Assembly: GCA_964633465.1 (NCBI GenBank)
Contig: CAZWGB010000005.1
Span: forward strand, 1-41,497
From: DTSX01 sp964633465
Lineage (GTDB): Bacteria; Pseudomonadota; Gammaproteobacteria; Steroidobacterales; UBA11654
Direction: 5' to 3'
DNA: 41,497 nt
Both the position numbers and the translations under genes were made by a program. The first letter of the stretch is position 1. Each line of letters starts with the position of its first letter. This document shows, piece after piece, positions 24,992 through 34,740 of this stretch. Below the pieces are notes generated by a model, which did not search any database, was not told the origin of the DNA, and saw only the letters and a list, made by a program, of their open reading frames with translations.

Positions 24992-26431
24992 TTAGTTATT
25001 CTTGATTTTTTCCTTTAAAATCTCATTGACAAGGGATGGGTTTGCCCGGCCTTTAGTGCGTTGCATAACTTGTCCAACAAAAAAACTAAGAATTTTTTCC
25101 TTGCCATCCAAATATTCTTGTAATTGGTTAGGAAATGCTTGCAGAATTTCGACAATAATTGCCTCAATTTCACTCATGTCGCTGATTTGTTCCATTCCTT
25201 TTGACTGAATAATAAAATCTACCTCTTTCTTCTCATGAACCATTGAGGCAAACACATCTTTTGCTATCTTGCCTGAAATTGTTCCATCAGTAATTCTTTG
25301 CAGCAACTTCGCAAATGACTTGGGAGAAACACTGAATTCATCGATGCTTACACCATCTTTATTCAGAACAGACAATAATTCAGTCAAGAGCCAACTGGCA
25401 ACCAGTTGATTGTTTCCATTAAATACAGATACTACTTCTTCAAAATAAGATGCCAGCTCTATGGTATTAGCAATCTCGATAGCATCATTTTCCTTAATAC
25501 CATAATCATTAACATATCTCAGGACTTTTGCCTCAAAAAGCTCAGGTAATTGGGAGCGCATTTGTTCGACCATGGATTGATCTATTTCAAGTGGCAATAA
25601 GTCTGGATCAGGAAAATACCTATAATCGTTTTCTTCTTCCTTGGTTCTCATAGTTCTCGTTTCATCGAGATCAGAATCATACAAACGTGTCTCTTGAATG
25701 ATTTCTTTGCCCTTATCAAGCAATTCTTTCTGTCTTGCTATTTCATAAGCAATAGCTTTCTCAACAAATTTGAATGAATTGAGATTTTTGATTTCTGCAC
25801 GTATTCCCAGCTTTTTTGTACCCTTTAATCTAAGTGACACATTTGCGTCACATCTGAATGAACCCTCTTGCATATTCCCATCACAAATTTTTAAGTATTT
25901 CACAATTTGGTGGATTTTCTGCATATAAGCTGTTGCCTCTTTTGGTGAGCTCATCTCTGGTTCTGACACAATTTCTAAAAGAGGTGTCCCAGCTCGATTT
26001 AAATCGATAGCTGTTTCTTGTTTAAATTTGTCGTGAATGGATTTACCTGCATCCTCTTCCAAATGTGCTCTGGTAATCCCTATTCTTTTTCTTAATCCAT
26101 CTTGATTTTGAATTTCAAGGAACCCATTGAATACAATGGGCAATTCATATTGGCTGATTTGGTAGCCCTTGGGTAAATCGGGATAAAAATAATTTTTTCT
26201 GGCAAAGATTGATCTTTTGGCAATCTGAGCATTTACAGCCAAACCAAACTTGATTGCCATTATCACAGCTTCTCGATTTAAAACCGGTAAAACACCTGGA
26301 TATCCAAGGTCAATTAGAGAAGCCTGAGTATTTTGCTCAACACCGAAATTTGTTGAAGATCCTGAAAATATTTTACTTTTACAGGCTAATTGAGCATGTA
26401 TTTCTAACCCAATAACTGCTTCCCATTCCAT
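24992..26431 (-). CDS. gatB: Asp/Glu-tRNA amidotransferase subunit B
   Basis: A 479-residue GatB, the kinase and tRNA-binding subunit of GatCAB that amidates misacylated Asp-tRNA(Asn) or Glu-tRNA(Gln). It starts with the family head WEAVIGLEIHAQLACKSKIF; VLPVLNREAV, the YFYPDLPKGYQISQYELPI block and RAGTPLLEIVSEPEMSSPKEA all fit. The C-terminal YqeY-like tail runs to the end. It is the last gene of a leftward gatC-gatA-gatB operon, with an AGAGG ribosome site and 22 bases after gatA. Confidence 0.97.
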   Translation of the reverse strand: MEWEAVIGLEIHAQLACKSKIFSGSSTNFGVEQNTQASLIDLGYPGVLPVLNREAVIMAIKFGLAVNAQIAKRSIFARKNYFYPDLPKGYQISQYELPIVFNGFLEIQNQDGLRKRIGITRAHLEEDAGKSIHDKFKQETAIDLNRAGTPLLEIVSEPEMSSPKEATAYMQKIHQIVKYLKICDGNMQEGSFRCDANVSLRLKGTKKLGIRAEIKNLNSFKFVEKAIAYEIARQKELLDKGKEIIQETRLYDSDLDETRTMRTKEEENDYRYFPDPDLLPLEIDQSMVEQMRSQLPELFEAKVLRYVNDYGIKENDAIEIANTIELASYFEEVVSVFNGNNQLVASWLLTELLSVLNKDGVSIDEFSVSPKSFAKLLQRITDGTISGKIAKDVFASMVHEKKEVDFIIQSKGMEQISDMSEIEAIIVEILQAFPNQLQEYLDGKEKILSFFVGQVMQRTKGRANPSLVNEILKEKIKNN

Positions 26432-26453
26432 GGTTTTTTGCCTCTGTAGACTC

Positions 26454-27914
26454 CTATATTTTATTGAGATCAGGCGGTTGTTTTTGGTGCCAATCTGTCT
26501 CTTGTTGAAATAAGTGTGTCAAATTTAACAATTCCGTTTCAGCAAAATGCGGTCCTATAATTTGGAGGCCGAAAGGAAGATTATTAACAAAACCACATGG
26601 GTGTGAAATTGCTGGCAATCCTGCTAAATTAGCTGATATTGTATATATATCATTCATATACATGGTTACTGGATCGTCAATTTTCTCTCCAATATTAAAG
26701 GCTGGTGTCTGTGTCGTAGGCCCCATAACTGCATCAATATTCTGAAAAGCTTTTTTGAAATCTTGACTAATAAGTTGTCTAACCTTCTGTGCTTTCAAAT
26801 AATAAGCGTCGTAATAGCCCGCAGACAGAACGTAGGTCCCTGTAATAATTCTTCTCTTGACCTCTGCGCCAAAACCAATTTGTCGATTGGTTAGATAAAA
26901 ATCATCCAAATCTTCGATTTCATCATGCCTATAACCATATCGAATACCATCATATCTAGCTAAATTAGAGGAGCATTCTGCTGGTGCAACCACATAATAT
27001 GTTGGGACCGATAGACCAAGATGAGGTAAAGAAATATCTTTAAATTGCACTCCCAAACTTTCATAAATCTTAATCGCATCGAAAAATAGTTTCTCGGATT
27101 CAGAATCAAGGCCTTCATCAAAAAATTCTTTTGGAATGCCTATAGTTTTACCCTCTATAGAAGTATTGAGTAGATCAGAATATTTTGGTACGTCTATCTC
27201 CACACTGGTTGAATCTAAGGCATCGAATCCGGCTAGAGATTCCAGTAAAATTGCAGTATCTTCTGCAGTTAATGCCAAAATGCCAGCTTGGTCTAAGCTG
27301 GACGCAAAAGCGATCATTCCATATCTTGAGCAGCGTCCATAGGAGGGTTTAAGACCAGTAATACCAGTGAATGCAGCGGGTTGTCTTATCGAACCTCCTG
27401 TATCGGTTCCCAATGCTATGGGCGCCAAGCCTGAAGCTACAGCAACAGCAGAGCCCCCAGAAGAACCCCCTGGTGATCTTTCCAAATCCCAAGGGTTATG
27501 AGCTGGTCCGAAATAACTGGTCTCATTGGACGATCCCATTGCAAATTCATCCATGTTGGTTTTACCCATCAGGATGGCACCCTGATTATTTAGATTAGAG
27601 ATAACAGTTGCATCATATGGTGGAATAAAATTTTCAAGCATCTTAGATCCACAAGTTGTTTTGACTCCTTGGGTACAAAAAATATCCTTGCCTGCATAAG
27701 GTATTCCAGTTAGAGGCAATGAATCACCTGATTTTATCAATCTATCTGCTTGAATAGACTTCTCAAGTGCCGCATCTTTGTTTAATGTGATGTAACAGTT
27801 TAAAGACGTATCATAATCAGATATCCGTTGCATATACATATCGAGAATTTCATGGCTTGAAATATCACGTGAATGAAGCATTGTTACTAACTTTTTTAAT
27901 GTATAACGCTTCAA
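26454..27914 (-). CDS. gatA: Asp/Glu-tRNA amidotransferase subunit A, TTG start
   Basis: A 486-residue amidase that hydrolyses Gln and delivers ammonia to the activated tRNA. The amidase signature SPGGSSGGSAVAVASG holds the cis-Ser and nucleophile Ser, and the catalytic Lys is in AGKDIFCTQG. The start is the TTG at 27914: AAGGAGG at 27923-27929 stands 8 bases before it, the product begins with the family's usual YTLKKL, and this places the gene after the gatC stop with a 25-base gap. An upstream ATG at 27992 would overlap gatC and add 26 atypical residues. Length matches GatA (~485). Confidence 0.95.
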   Translation of the reverse strand: MKRYTLKKLVTMLHSRDISSHEILDMYMQRISDYDTSLNCYITLNKDAALEKSIQADRLIKSGDSLPLTGIPYAGKDIFCTQGVKTTCGSKMLENFIPPYDATVISNLNNQGAILMGKTNMDEFAMGSSNETSYFGPAHNPWDLERSPGGSSGGSAVAVASGLAPIALGTDTGGSIRQPAAFTGITGLKPSYGRCSRYGMIAFASSLDQAGILALTAEDTAILLESLAGFDALDSTSVEIDVPKYSDLLNTSIEGKTIGIPKEFFDEGLDSESEKLFFDAIKIYESLGVQFKDISLPHLGLSVPTYYVVAPAECSSNLARYDGIRYGYRHDEIEDLDDFYLTNRQIGFGAEVKRRIITGTYVLSAGYYDAYYLKAQKVRQLISQDFKKAFQNIDAVMGPTTQTPAFNIGEKIDDPVTMYMNDIYTISANLAGLPAISHPCGFVNNLPFGLQIIGPHFAETELLNLTHLFQQETDWHQKQPPDLNKI

Positions 27915-27922
27915 AAATCTAT

Positions 27923-27929
27923 CCTCCTT
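27923..27929 (-). promoter_or_regulatory. Ribosome binding site fixing the TTG start of gatA
   Basis: The sequence AAGGAGG on the reverse strand is a near-perfect anti-16S match and lies 8 bases upstream of the TTG at 27914. It decides the gatA start in favour of a rare TTG over an ATG 78 bases upstream. Confidence 0.8.
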
Positions 27930-27939
27930 TGTTATATCA

Positions 27940-28227
27940 TCAATCAATAACTTTGGGAACTTTGTAGAATCCTTCTTCGAATTCAACAGCATTGTTTTGA
28001 TACAAATCTCTGTGATTCTCTTCTGTAATTACATCCACCCTTAATCTCTGCTTCATATTTAATGGATGGGCCATGGGTTCTATGTCATCTGTGTCAACCT
28101 TCTCTAATTGTTGAATCATTTTTAAGATATCTGAAATTTGACGTGTGTAGTTATCCATTTCTACATCTTCTATTTTTAATTTTGATAGTGAAGAAATGTA
28201 TGCAATTTCTGATATTTTTATACTCAT
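27940..28227 (-). CDS. gatC: Asp/Glu-tRNA amidotransferase subunit C
   Basis: A 95-residue GatC, the small wrapping subunit that holds GatA and GatB together. The family pattern is present: an N-terminal ISEIAYISSLSKLKIED helix, a LKMIQQLEKVDTDDIEPMAH middle and a C-terminal EEGFYKVPKVI. First gene of the leftward gatCAB operon; divergent from mreB across 112 bases, as in Pseudomonas. Confidence 0.96.
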   Translation of the reverse strand: MSIKISEIAYISSLSKLKIEDVEMDNYTRQISDILKMIQQLEKVDTDDIEPMAHPLNMKQRLRVDVITEENHRDLYQNNAVEFEEGFYKVPKVID

Positions 28228-28291
28228 GGCCTTCTCAAAAAATGATAATATTAATCTAATAATAACTTCCAGTTGCCGAAAATCCTACACG

Positions 28292-28320
28292 TTGTTAGAG
28301 TAGAATTTCTGGAATATTTT
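28292..28320 (+). promoter_or_regulatory. Candidate promoter for the mreB cluster
   Basis: TTGTTA (28292-28297) and TATTTT (28315-28320) are 17 bases apart in the only intergenic space before mreB, predicting a start near 28327 and a leader of only about 12 bases. Weak match, sequence only. Confidence 0.25.
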
Positions 28321-28339
28321 TTCGTGCTTTTTAAATTCT

Positions 28340-29383
28340 ATGCTGAAAACAATTACGGGCTATTTTTCCAACGATCTATCGATTGATCTTGGTACAGCAA
28401 ATACGCTTGTTTATGCAAGCGGTAGAGGTATTGTTCTAAATGAGCCCTCTGTTGTGGCCTTAAGAAATGAAAATGGAAAACCTGGTAAAATTGTTGTTGC
28501 AGTTGGCACTGATGCCAAGGCCATGCTGGGAAGAACGCCAGGAACTATTGATGCTATCCGCCCTCTCAAAGACGGTGTCATTGCGGACTTCATAGTTACT
28601 GAAGCAATGCTTCAGTCTTTCATAAAAAAAGCTCATGGGAGTCGATATTTTAGACCTAGCCCAAGAGTTTTAGTCGCTGTCCCCTATGGATCTACCCAGG
28701 TGGAAAGGCGCGCCATAAGAGAATCAGCGGAAGGAGCAGGCGCAAGAAAAGTATTTCTAATCGAGGAACCAATGGCAGCAGCAATTGGAGCTGGCCTACC
28801 TGTCCATGAAGCAAGAGGATCTATGGTTGTTGATATCGGTGGCGGTACTTCAGAAATTGCTGTCATATCTTTAAATGGCATTGTCTATGGTATCTCAATT
28901 AAAATTGGTGGTGATACTTTTGATGAATCAATTATTAATTACGTTAGACGGAATTATGGAATTCTCATTGGTGAAGCAACCGCAGAAAAAATTAAACATG
29001 AAATCGGCCATGCCTACCCAGGTGAATCAGTTGAAGAAATCTCAGTGAAAGGTAGAAATCTATCAGAAGGAATACCCAGAACGTTTACCCTTAACAGCAA
29101 CGAGATTCTTGATGCTTTACAAGAACCATTGCAATCGATTGCCAATGCCCTCAAATCCGCTTTGGAACAAACACCACCAGAATTAGGATCCGATATTGCG
29201 GAAAGAGGAATCGTCCTAACTGGAGGTGGCGCACTACTGAAAGGTGTTGACAAATTGCTAATGGAGGAAACCGGCCTTCCTGTTATACTTGCCGACAAAC
29301 CACTCACATGTGTTGCCAAAGGTGGTGGTAAGGTCATTGAGCTTCTTGATAAACATGGGCCCAACCTTTTTGATTTGGATTGA
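28340..29383 (+). CDS. mreB: Rod shape-determining actin homolog MreB
   Basis: A 347-residue actin-like ATPase forming membrane filaments that orient cell-wall elongation. The start LKTITGYFSNDLSIDLGTAN holds the amphipathic membrane helix and phosphate loop 1, VVDIGGGTSEIAVIS is phosphate loop 2, and VLTGGGALLKGVDKLL is the adenosine motif. Length is the family standard. It is the first gene of a long rightward elongation cluster and is followed by mreC after 37 bases. Confidence 0.98.
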   Translation: MLKTITGYFSNDLSIDLGTANTLVYASGRGIVLNEPSVVALRNENGKPGKIVVAVGTDAKAMLGRTPGTIDAIRPLKDGVIADFIVTEAMLQSFIKKAHGSRYFRPSPRVLVAVPYGSTQVERRAIRESAEGAGARKVFLIEEPMAAAIGAGLPVHEARGSMVVDIGGGTSEIAVISLNGIVYGISIKIGGDTFDESIINYVRRNYGILIGEATAEKIKHEIGHAYPGESVEEISVKGRNLSEGIPRTFTLNSNEILDALQEPLQSIANALKSALEQTPPELGSDIAERGIVLTGGGALLKGVDKLLMEETGLPVILADKPLTCVAKGGGKVIELLDKHGPNLFDLD

Positions 29384-29420
29384 TTATTGTTAAAACCTTC
29401 TAAAACGGTTAACTGTTTCG

Positions 29421-30281
29421 ATGCCGTTATCAGGTGAGGCAACAACAACTCGATCTAGAGGACAGTTTTCCGCCTCAAAACTTCTTGTTGCTCTGATCCT
29501 TTCATTTGGTCTGATGTATCTAGACCACAAAGATCAATACCTCAATAAAGTTCGTAGCTATATTTCAGCAACAACGTATCCGATTTACGTTGTTTCAAAT
29601 GCTCCAAAAAATATTTTTCTTAGCCTAAGAGAAACCATGGGTCAAAAAGAGAAGATTGTTCTAGAGAACCAAAGATTGAAAACAGAAAACATAACCCTTA
29701 ATTCAAAAATTCAACAGATTTATAGATTAGAAAAAGAAAATAAGAGACTGCATGATCTTTTAGACTCGAAACCAAAAACTGAAGATATATTTGTACTCGC
29801 TGAAATCGTTGCTGAAAATCCAGATCCATTCAAGCACAGGATTATTATTAATAAAGGCAGTAAAGAAAATGTCCAAATTAACCAAACAGTTGCAGATGCC
29901 AGAGGCATTATTGGGCATGTTATCCGCGATCAAATATTCGGATCAGAAGTTCTTCTAATCACCGACCCTGAGCATGCAATACCGATTGAGGTTGCCCGAA
30001 CTGGATTACGCTCGATTGCCTTGGGAATTGGTAGTTATGAAGAAATACAATTGAGCTACCTAGCTGTAAACACTGATATTCAAGAAGGAGACATGCTCTT
30101 AACTTCTGGTTTGGGAGGACAATATCCTGCGGGATACCCTGTGGCGATCATCGATAAGGTTTCTGCTCAAAAAGGAGAATCATTCCTAGAAGTTAGGGCT
30201 AAACCATTTGCAAAACTAAGAAACATTAATGAGATCTGGGTTATACAGCGTGCTGTAGATGGAGCAATTGATTTTGAATAG
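29421..30281 (+). CDS. mreC: Rod shape-determining protein MreC
   Basis: A 286-residue single-pass protein. A membrane segment (LLVALILSFGLMYLD) lies at about residues 19-33, a coiled coil follows (about 70-115; ENQRLKTENITLN), and then the periplasmic double beta-barrel domain with KGSKENVQINQTVADARGI and DMLLTSGLGGQYPAGYPV. It binds PBP2 and activates it in the Rod complex. The last 23 bases overlap the mreD start. Confidence 0.96.
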   Translation: MPLSGEATTTRSRGQFSASKLLVALILSFGLMYLDHKDQYLNKVRSYISATTYPIYVVSNAPKNIFLSLRETMGQKEKIVLENQRLKTENITLNSKIQQIYRLEKENKRLHDLLDSKPKTEDIFVLAEIVAENPDPFKHRIIINKGSKENVQINQTVADARGIIGHVIRDQIFGSEVLLITDPEHAIPIEVARTGLRSIALGIGSYEEIQLSYLAVNTDIQEGDMLLTSGLGGQYPAGYPVAIIDKVSAQKGESFLEVRAKPFAKLRNINEIWVIQRAVDGAIDFE

Positions 30282-30753
30282 AAAAATAAAAAACAACTTA
30301 TTTACATGGGCCATTTTAATGATTTCATGTTCTTTGTTTGTGGTTCCACTACCAGAATTTCTGTCATTTTTTAGACCCCCTTGGCTATCACTTTCTGTTA
30401 TTTTCTTTTCAATAATGACTCCAGCAGGCTTTGGTGTTTTTAGTGCTTTTTTCATAGGATTGCTAGCAGATGTAGTACAAGGAAGCATCTTTGGCGGGAA
30501 TGCTTTGGCACTTTCGATGATCGCGTATTTATCATACCGATTTCATCTTCAGATAAGAGTTTTTCCGATGTGGCAAATGATGTTATCAGTGCTCCTAATA
30601 CTGTTATTAAATGAGCTGCTTGTTTTATGGGTTGAAGGCATAAAAGAACAAATGACATTCAATTACATCCGCTGGTTAGGAATTGTCCTAGGGGCTTTAA
30701 TCTGGCCTATTTTTATGGCCTTTTTACTTAATCTAAAATCAAAAATCCTCTAA
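30259..30753 (+). CDS. mreD: Rod shape-determining protein MreD
   Basis: A 164-residue inner-membrane protein with about five hydrophobic segments and the MreD signature near FIGLLADVVQGSIFG (residues 66-80), then ALSMIAYLSYRFHLQIRVFP. It stabilises the Rod complex with MreC. The start at 30259 lies inside the end of mreC (overlap 23 bases), so translation is probably coupled. Confidence 0.93.
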   Translation: MEQLILNRKIKNNLFTWAILMISCSLFVVPLPEFLSFFRPPWLSLSVIFFSIMTPAGFGVFSAFFIGLLADVVQGSIFGGNALALSMIAYLSYRFHLQIRVFPMWQMMLSVLLILLLNELLVLWVEGIKEQMTFNYIRWLGIVLGALIWPIFMAFLLNLKSKIL

Positions 30754-30764
30754 TAGGTAAATCT

Positions 30765-32597
30765 ATGGAATTTAAATCAGGCGCCACCCAAGAGACAGAG
30801 AAAAAAATATTTTTGAGTCGAATTATTTTTTCAGTCAGCATGATTGCAGTGCTGGTGACATTTATCCTCCTTCGATTGGTACAGTTGCAAATTTATGACT
30901 CAGATAAATACAAACTTCGATCAATGAACAACACCATTAGAACTAACTCATTGCCTGCAACTCGAGGAATCATTTACGATCGTAACAATCATGTATTAGC
31001 TGAAAATCAGCCTGTATTTCAATTGGAAATGATTCCCGAACAAATCGAAGACGTTGAACAAACACTCAACCGCTTAATTCAGCTAGAGGTCGTTGATGCA
31101 AGAAAATTAGACATGATAAAGGATAACGTCCGCAAGAATTACCAATTCAAATCAATTGTACTCAATAACAGGTTGACTGAAAGACAAATGGCAGTTTTTG
31201 CAAATAATCGGGCTGGATTTAAGGGTGTGGATATTAAGGCAAGGCTATCTAGGCACTACCCAAAAAAAGAGATCGTGGCACATGCCTTGGGTTACGTCGG
31301 CACAATTTCGTCCATGGACTACAGTGTATTTGATCCTTCCATTTACACAGGACAAGAACAGATCGGTAAAACATCTATTGAAAGAGATTATGAACGTTTG
31401 CTTCATGGTAAACCTGGCAATGAGAAAGTTCTGGTAAACGTAAGAGGCAGAGTGATGGAGAGTTTGGGTAAAAAACCATTTGCTCCGGGCAGTAACTTAA
31501 TCCTGACCATAGATACCAAACTGCAGGAAATTGCTTATGAAGCCATGAAAGATAAAAAAGGTGCCGTAGTTGGAATTGATCCCTCCAATGGGGAAATACT
31601 TATCCTAATTAGCACGCCCTCCTACGACCCCAATCTTTTAAGTAGGGGGATGACTAGATCAGAATACAAAGTCTTTGAAAACAATAAAAACAAGCCCCTA
31701 TTTAACAGGGCAATTGCAGGGCAATACCCTCCTGGTTCAGTTATTAAACCGATGCTAGGCCTTGCTGGATTGCATTTGGGCTTTATTGACCCAACGAAAT
31801 ATGAACCTTGCGATGGTGCATTTTTACTTCCAAATTACTCAAGACCATTCAGAGACTGGAGAATGCATGGTCCCGTCAATTTAAAAGAAGCAATCCAAGC
31901 ATCGTGTGATGTTTATTTTTATAAAACGGCTATAAAGATGGGTATAAACAACATGAGTGATTTTTTATCAAAATTTAATTTAGGAACCACCACTCAGATT
32001 GATATTGGCCACGAGAAAGCAGGAGTTGTTCCGAATCCATCTTGGAAGAAAAATAACTTTAAATCTAAGGAAAATCAAAGCTGGTATAAAGGGGAAACAG
32101 TTATTGCAGGTATAGGTCAGGGTTATATGTTAACGACACCTCTACAACTTGCTTTTGCAACCTCTATGATTGCAAACAAAGGCAAGTCATATAAGCCACA
32201 TTTAGTCAAAGGAATCACGGATTCAGGTTTAAATAAAACAGAATACATTGAGCCTTTAATGGTTAACTATCTGGATGATATTGATCTGAAACATTGGGAG
32301 ATTATCCATAAGGGTATGAAGGCAGTGATCAATCAAAAAGGAGGTACGGCTTATGGTATGTTTGATAACAATTATCCATTAGCTGGAAAAACAGGAAGCT
32401 CACAGATTTACAGTATCGAAAAAACAACAGGGGATAATGTTCCTGAAGAATTTCTAGACCATGGACTTTTTATCGGATTTGCACCTCCTGACAATCCAAA
32501 AATTGCACTTGCAATTATTGTTGAAAATGGAATTAGTGGTCGCACTGCAGCCGCTCCTGTAGCAAAAAAGATATTGGATGTCTTTCTAGAAGAGTAA
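30765..32597 (+). CDS. mrdA: Penicillin-binding protein 2 (peptidoglycan transpeptidase)
   Basis: A 610-residue class B PBP that crosslinks new peptidoglycan during elongation. One N-terminal membrane helix (IIFSVSMIAVLVTFILLRLV, near 20-39), then the PBP dimer domain (TRGIIYDRNN), then the transpeptidase domain: SxxK is SVIK in YPPGSVIKPML, the SxN position is SCD in QASCDVYFYK (as in other PBP2s) and KTG is AGKTGSSQI. It starts 11 bases after mreD and ends 5 bases before rodA, its glycosyltransferase partner. Confidence 0.97.
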   Translation: MEFKSGATQETEKKIFLSRIIFSVSMIAVLVTFILLRLVQLQIYDSDKYKLRSMNNTIRTNSLPATRGIIYDRNNHVLAENQPVFQLEMIPEQIEDVEQTLNRLIQLEVVDARKLDMIKDNVRKNYQFKSIVLNNRLTERQMAVFANNRAGFKGVDIKARLSRHYPKKEIVAHALGYVGTISSMDYSVFDPSIYTGQEQIGKTSIERDYERLLHGKPGNEKVLVNVRGRVMESLGKKPFAPGSNLILTIDTKLQEIAYEAMKDKKGAVVGIDPSNGEILILISTPSYDPNLLSRGMTRSEYKVFENNKNKPLFNRAIAGQYPPGSVIKPMLGLAGLHLGFIDPTKYEPCDGAFLLPNYSRPFRDWRMHGPVNLKEAIQASCDVYFYKTAIKMGINNMSDFLSKFNLGTTTQIDIGHEKAGVVPNPSWKKNNFKSKENQSWYKGETVIAGIGQGYMLTTPLQLAFATSMIANKGKSYKPHLVKGITDSGLNKTEYIEPLMVNYLDDIDLKHWEIIHKGMKAVINQKGGTAYGMFDNNYPLAGKTGSSQIYSIEKTTGDNVPEEFLDHGLFIGFAPPDNPKIALAIIVENGISGRTAAAPVAKKILDVFLEE

Positions 32598-32602
32598 AAA
32601 AG

Positions 32603-33730
32603 ATGATGGCAAATAGTAATAAAGATATTTTCTCTCTCAAACCGAGTGAAGGTTTGCAGCAAAGACTACATATTGATTTTCCACTTTTCTTAGCTTTTAT
32701 GGCAATTTTTATAATCAGTCTCACCACAATTTATAGCGCCTCGAATAGCAGTATTGATGCTGTAGTAAATCAAGGAATAAAAATACTGATTTCGATATCT
32801 GCAATGGTGGTGGTTGCACAGTTCAGTCCTTTGAGTTATGCCAGAGTTGGGCCTTGGCTTTATTTCCTTTGTCTAGTGTTATTGATCTTGGTTCTAGTGA
32901 TCGGTGAAACAAGAAATGGAGCAACAAGATGGTTGAATATAGGGATCACCAGTTTCCAGCCATCTGAACTAATGAAAATTGCAATGCCTTTGATGATCGC
33001 TCGGTACATTTCTAGAGGTGCTTTGCCACCTGACGTTTCATCTGTTGCGTTATCCATCATAATTGTTTTGATACCTTCTTATTTGATCATGCAGGAGCCA
33101 GATCTTGGAACCTCTATCCTCATTGCTTTTTCTGGATTAGTTGTGATTTTCCTATCAGGTCTCAAAAAAAGATATCTTGCAATAGCCTTTACTCTTTTCC
33201 TTGCCTACCTGCCATTCATGTGGTCCAGCATTCATCCATTTCAGAAAAAAAGGGTTTTAAGCTTCCTGAACCCGGAATCTGACCCCCTTGGTTCTGGTTA
33301 TCATTTGATTCAATCTAAAATCGCTATTGGGTCGGGTGGTCTTTTTGGTAAGGGCTGGTTGAACAGCACCCAAGGACAATTAGATTTTTTGCCTGAACGA
33401 ACAACAGATTTTATTTTTGCAATATTGGCAGAAGAATTTGGCTTTCTGGGAGTTTCACTGCTGATAGGTATTTATCTATTCATTATTTGGAGAGGAATCA
33501 TGATAGCAATCAATGCTCAAGATCTTTTTTCCAGACTTCTTGCATCCAGTATAAGTTTAACTTTTTTTGTCTATGTTTTTGTCAATATTGCCATGACTAC
33601 AGGTCTGCTCCCGGTTGTTGGAGTTCCTCTCCCATTAATCAGCTCCGGTGGTACGTCAATGGTCACGATTATGGTCGGTCTGGGAATGTTAATGTCTGTT
33701 CAAACTCATAGGAGATTGGTGGAAAAATGA
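32603..33730 (+). CDS. rodA: Rod-complex peptidoglycan polymerase RodA
   Basis: A 375-residue SEDS-family polytopic protein that polymerises lipid II into glycan strands with PBP2. About ten membrane segments are visible. Typical blocks are GATRWLNIGITSFQPSELMK (~105-125), the MQEPDLGTSIL region containing the catalytic Asp-flanking loop, and the C-terminal GLLPVVGVPLPLISSGGTSM. The second ATG at 32606 is an equal start. The last four bases (ATGA) overlap the mltB start. Confidence 0.97.
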   Translation: MMANSNKDIFSLKPSEGLQQRLHIDFPLFLAFMAIFIISLTTIYSASNSSIDAVVNQGIKILISISAMVVVAQFSPLSYARVGPWLYFLCLVLLILVLVIGETRNGATRWLNIGITSFQPSELMKIAMPLMIARYISRGALPPDVSSVALSIIIVLIPSYLIMQEPDLGTSILIAFSGLVVIFLSGLKKRYLAIAFTLFLAYLPFMWSSIHPFQKKRVLSFLNPESDPLGSGYHLIQSKIAIGSGGLFGKGWLNSTQGQLDFLPERTTDFIFAILAEEFGFLGVSLLIGIYLFIIWRGIMIAINAQDLFSRLLASSISLTFFVYVFVNIAMTTGLLPVVGVPLPLISSGGTSMVTIMVGLGMLMSVQTHRRLVEK

Positions 33731-34740
33731 GTGTGTGTAAATGGACAATTAAAACCTACTTAATCGCTAGTTTGAGTCTGGTATTGATATCAAATTGCTC
33801 AGTTGTGTTGGGAAATGAAACAAGACAAACAACCACCGAGAAACTGATGGACGAACTAGTTATTGAACATGGTTTTGATGAACAATATATAAATTCAATC
33901 TTTGCCAAAGTTAATTACCTGCCAAATCTAATTGATAGCATCAGCAAACCAGCTGAAAAAACAAAAACATGGCCTGAATACCGAGCAATTTTCATCACTC
34001 CTGCAAGAATTGCCGCGGGAGTTATATTCGCAACAAAACATCATGCTCTACTCAACGAAGCCTCGAAAGAGACAGGGGTACCGGTTGCAATTTTACTCGG
34101 TATATTGGGGGTCGAAACTTCTTTTGGACGGATACTGGGTAGATATAAAGTCATTGATTCTTTGTATACCTTAACTGTAGGCTACCCCCCCAGAAGTGCG
34201 TTTTTCAGACAACAGTTGATTAATTTATTCTACTTAGTTCGTGAACAGAACATAGCAATTGAAGCCGTCAAAGGTTCCTATGCAGGCGCTATGGGTGCTC
34301 CTCAGTTTATCCCGTCAAGTTATAGAACCTTTGCCGTGGATGGTGATGGTGACGGCTTGATTGATCTTTTTGACAATTGGAATGATATTATTATGAGTGT
34401 TGCAAATTATTTAAAAGTAAACGGTTGGCACAATCAAGAAGATATTTTGGCTAAAGCGAGCTTGGTTGACTCATTGATAAAAGAATATGCATCTAAATAT
34501 GCATCTAAAGGACTGAAACCAAAATTTACCGTTGCTGAACTGAAAAAAGCTGGTGTGAATTTCAGCACCACTCTGAATGATGAATCACCTGCACAAATCA
34601 TTGAACTTGAAGGAGACAATGTGACAGAAGCATACATAGGTTTCCACAATTTTTATGTAATCACCACCTACAATAGAAATGTTATGTATGCATTATCTGT
34701 CATCCTGCTTGGCCAAAGCATACAATCTGCTGTTAACTAG
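33727..34740 (+). CDS. mltB: Lytic murein transglycosylase B
   Basis: A 337-residue member of the MltB/SltB family that cleaves glycan strands and leaves 1,6-anhydroMurNAc ends. An N-terminal leader (SLSLVLISNCSVVLG) is present but the lipobox is not clean (Asn before Cys), so a soluble periplasmic or atypical lipoprotein form is possible. The catalytic Glu is in GILGVETSFGRILG near residue 131; YAGAMGAPQFIPSSYR and DGDGDGLIDLFDNWNDII are the other family marks. The ATG overlaps the rodA stop by four bases, and the rlpA ATG follows the stop directly. Its products feed the MurNAc recycling genes at 38.7-40.3 kb. Confidence 0.95.
   Translation: MSVCKWTIKTYLIASLSLVLISNCSVVLGNETRQTTTEKLMDELVIEHGFDEQYINSIFAKVNYLPNLIDSISKPAEKTKTWPEYRAIFITPARIAAGVIFATKHHALLNEASKETGVPVAILLGILGVETSFGRILGRYKVIDSLYTLTVGYPPRSAFFRQQLINLFYLVREQNIAIEAVKGSYAGAMGAPQFIPSSYRTFAVDGDGDGLIDLFDNWNDIIMSVANYLKVNGWHNQEDILAKASLVDSLIKEYASKYASKGLKPKFTVAELKKAGVNFSTTLNDESPAQIIELEGDNVTEAYIGFHNFYVITTYNRNVMYALSVILLGQSIQSAVN

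Noticed and set aside
29014..29448. 144-residue open frame on the reverse strand of mreB
   Set aside because: It lies antisense to a conserved mreB and has no ribosome site or recognisable features; an open-frame shadow.
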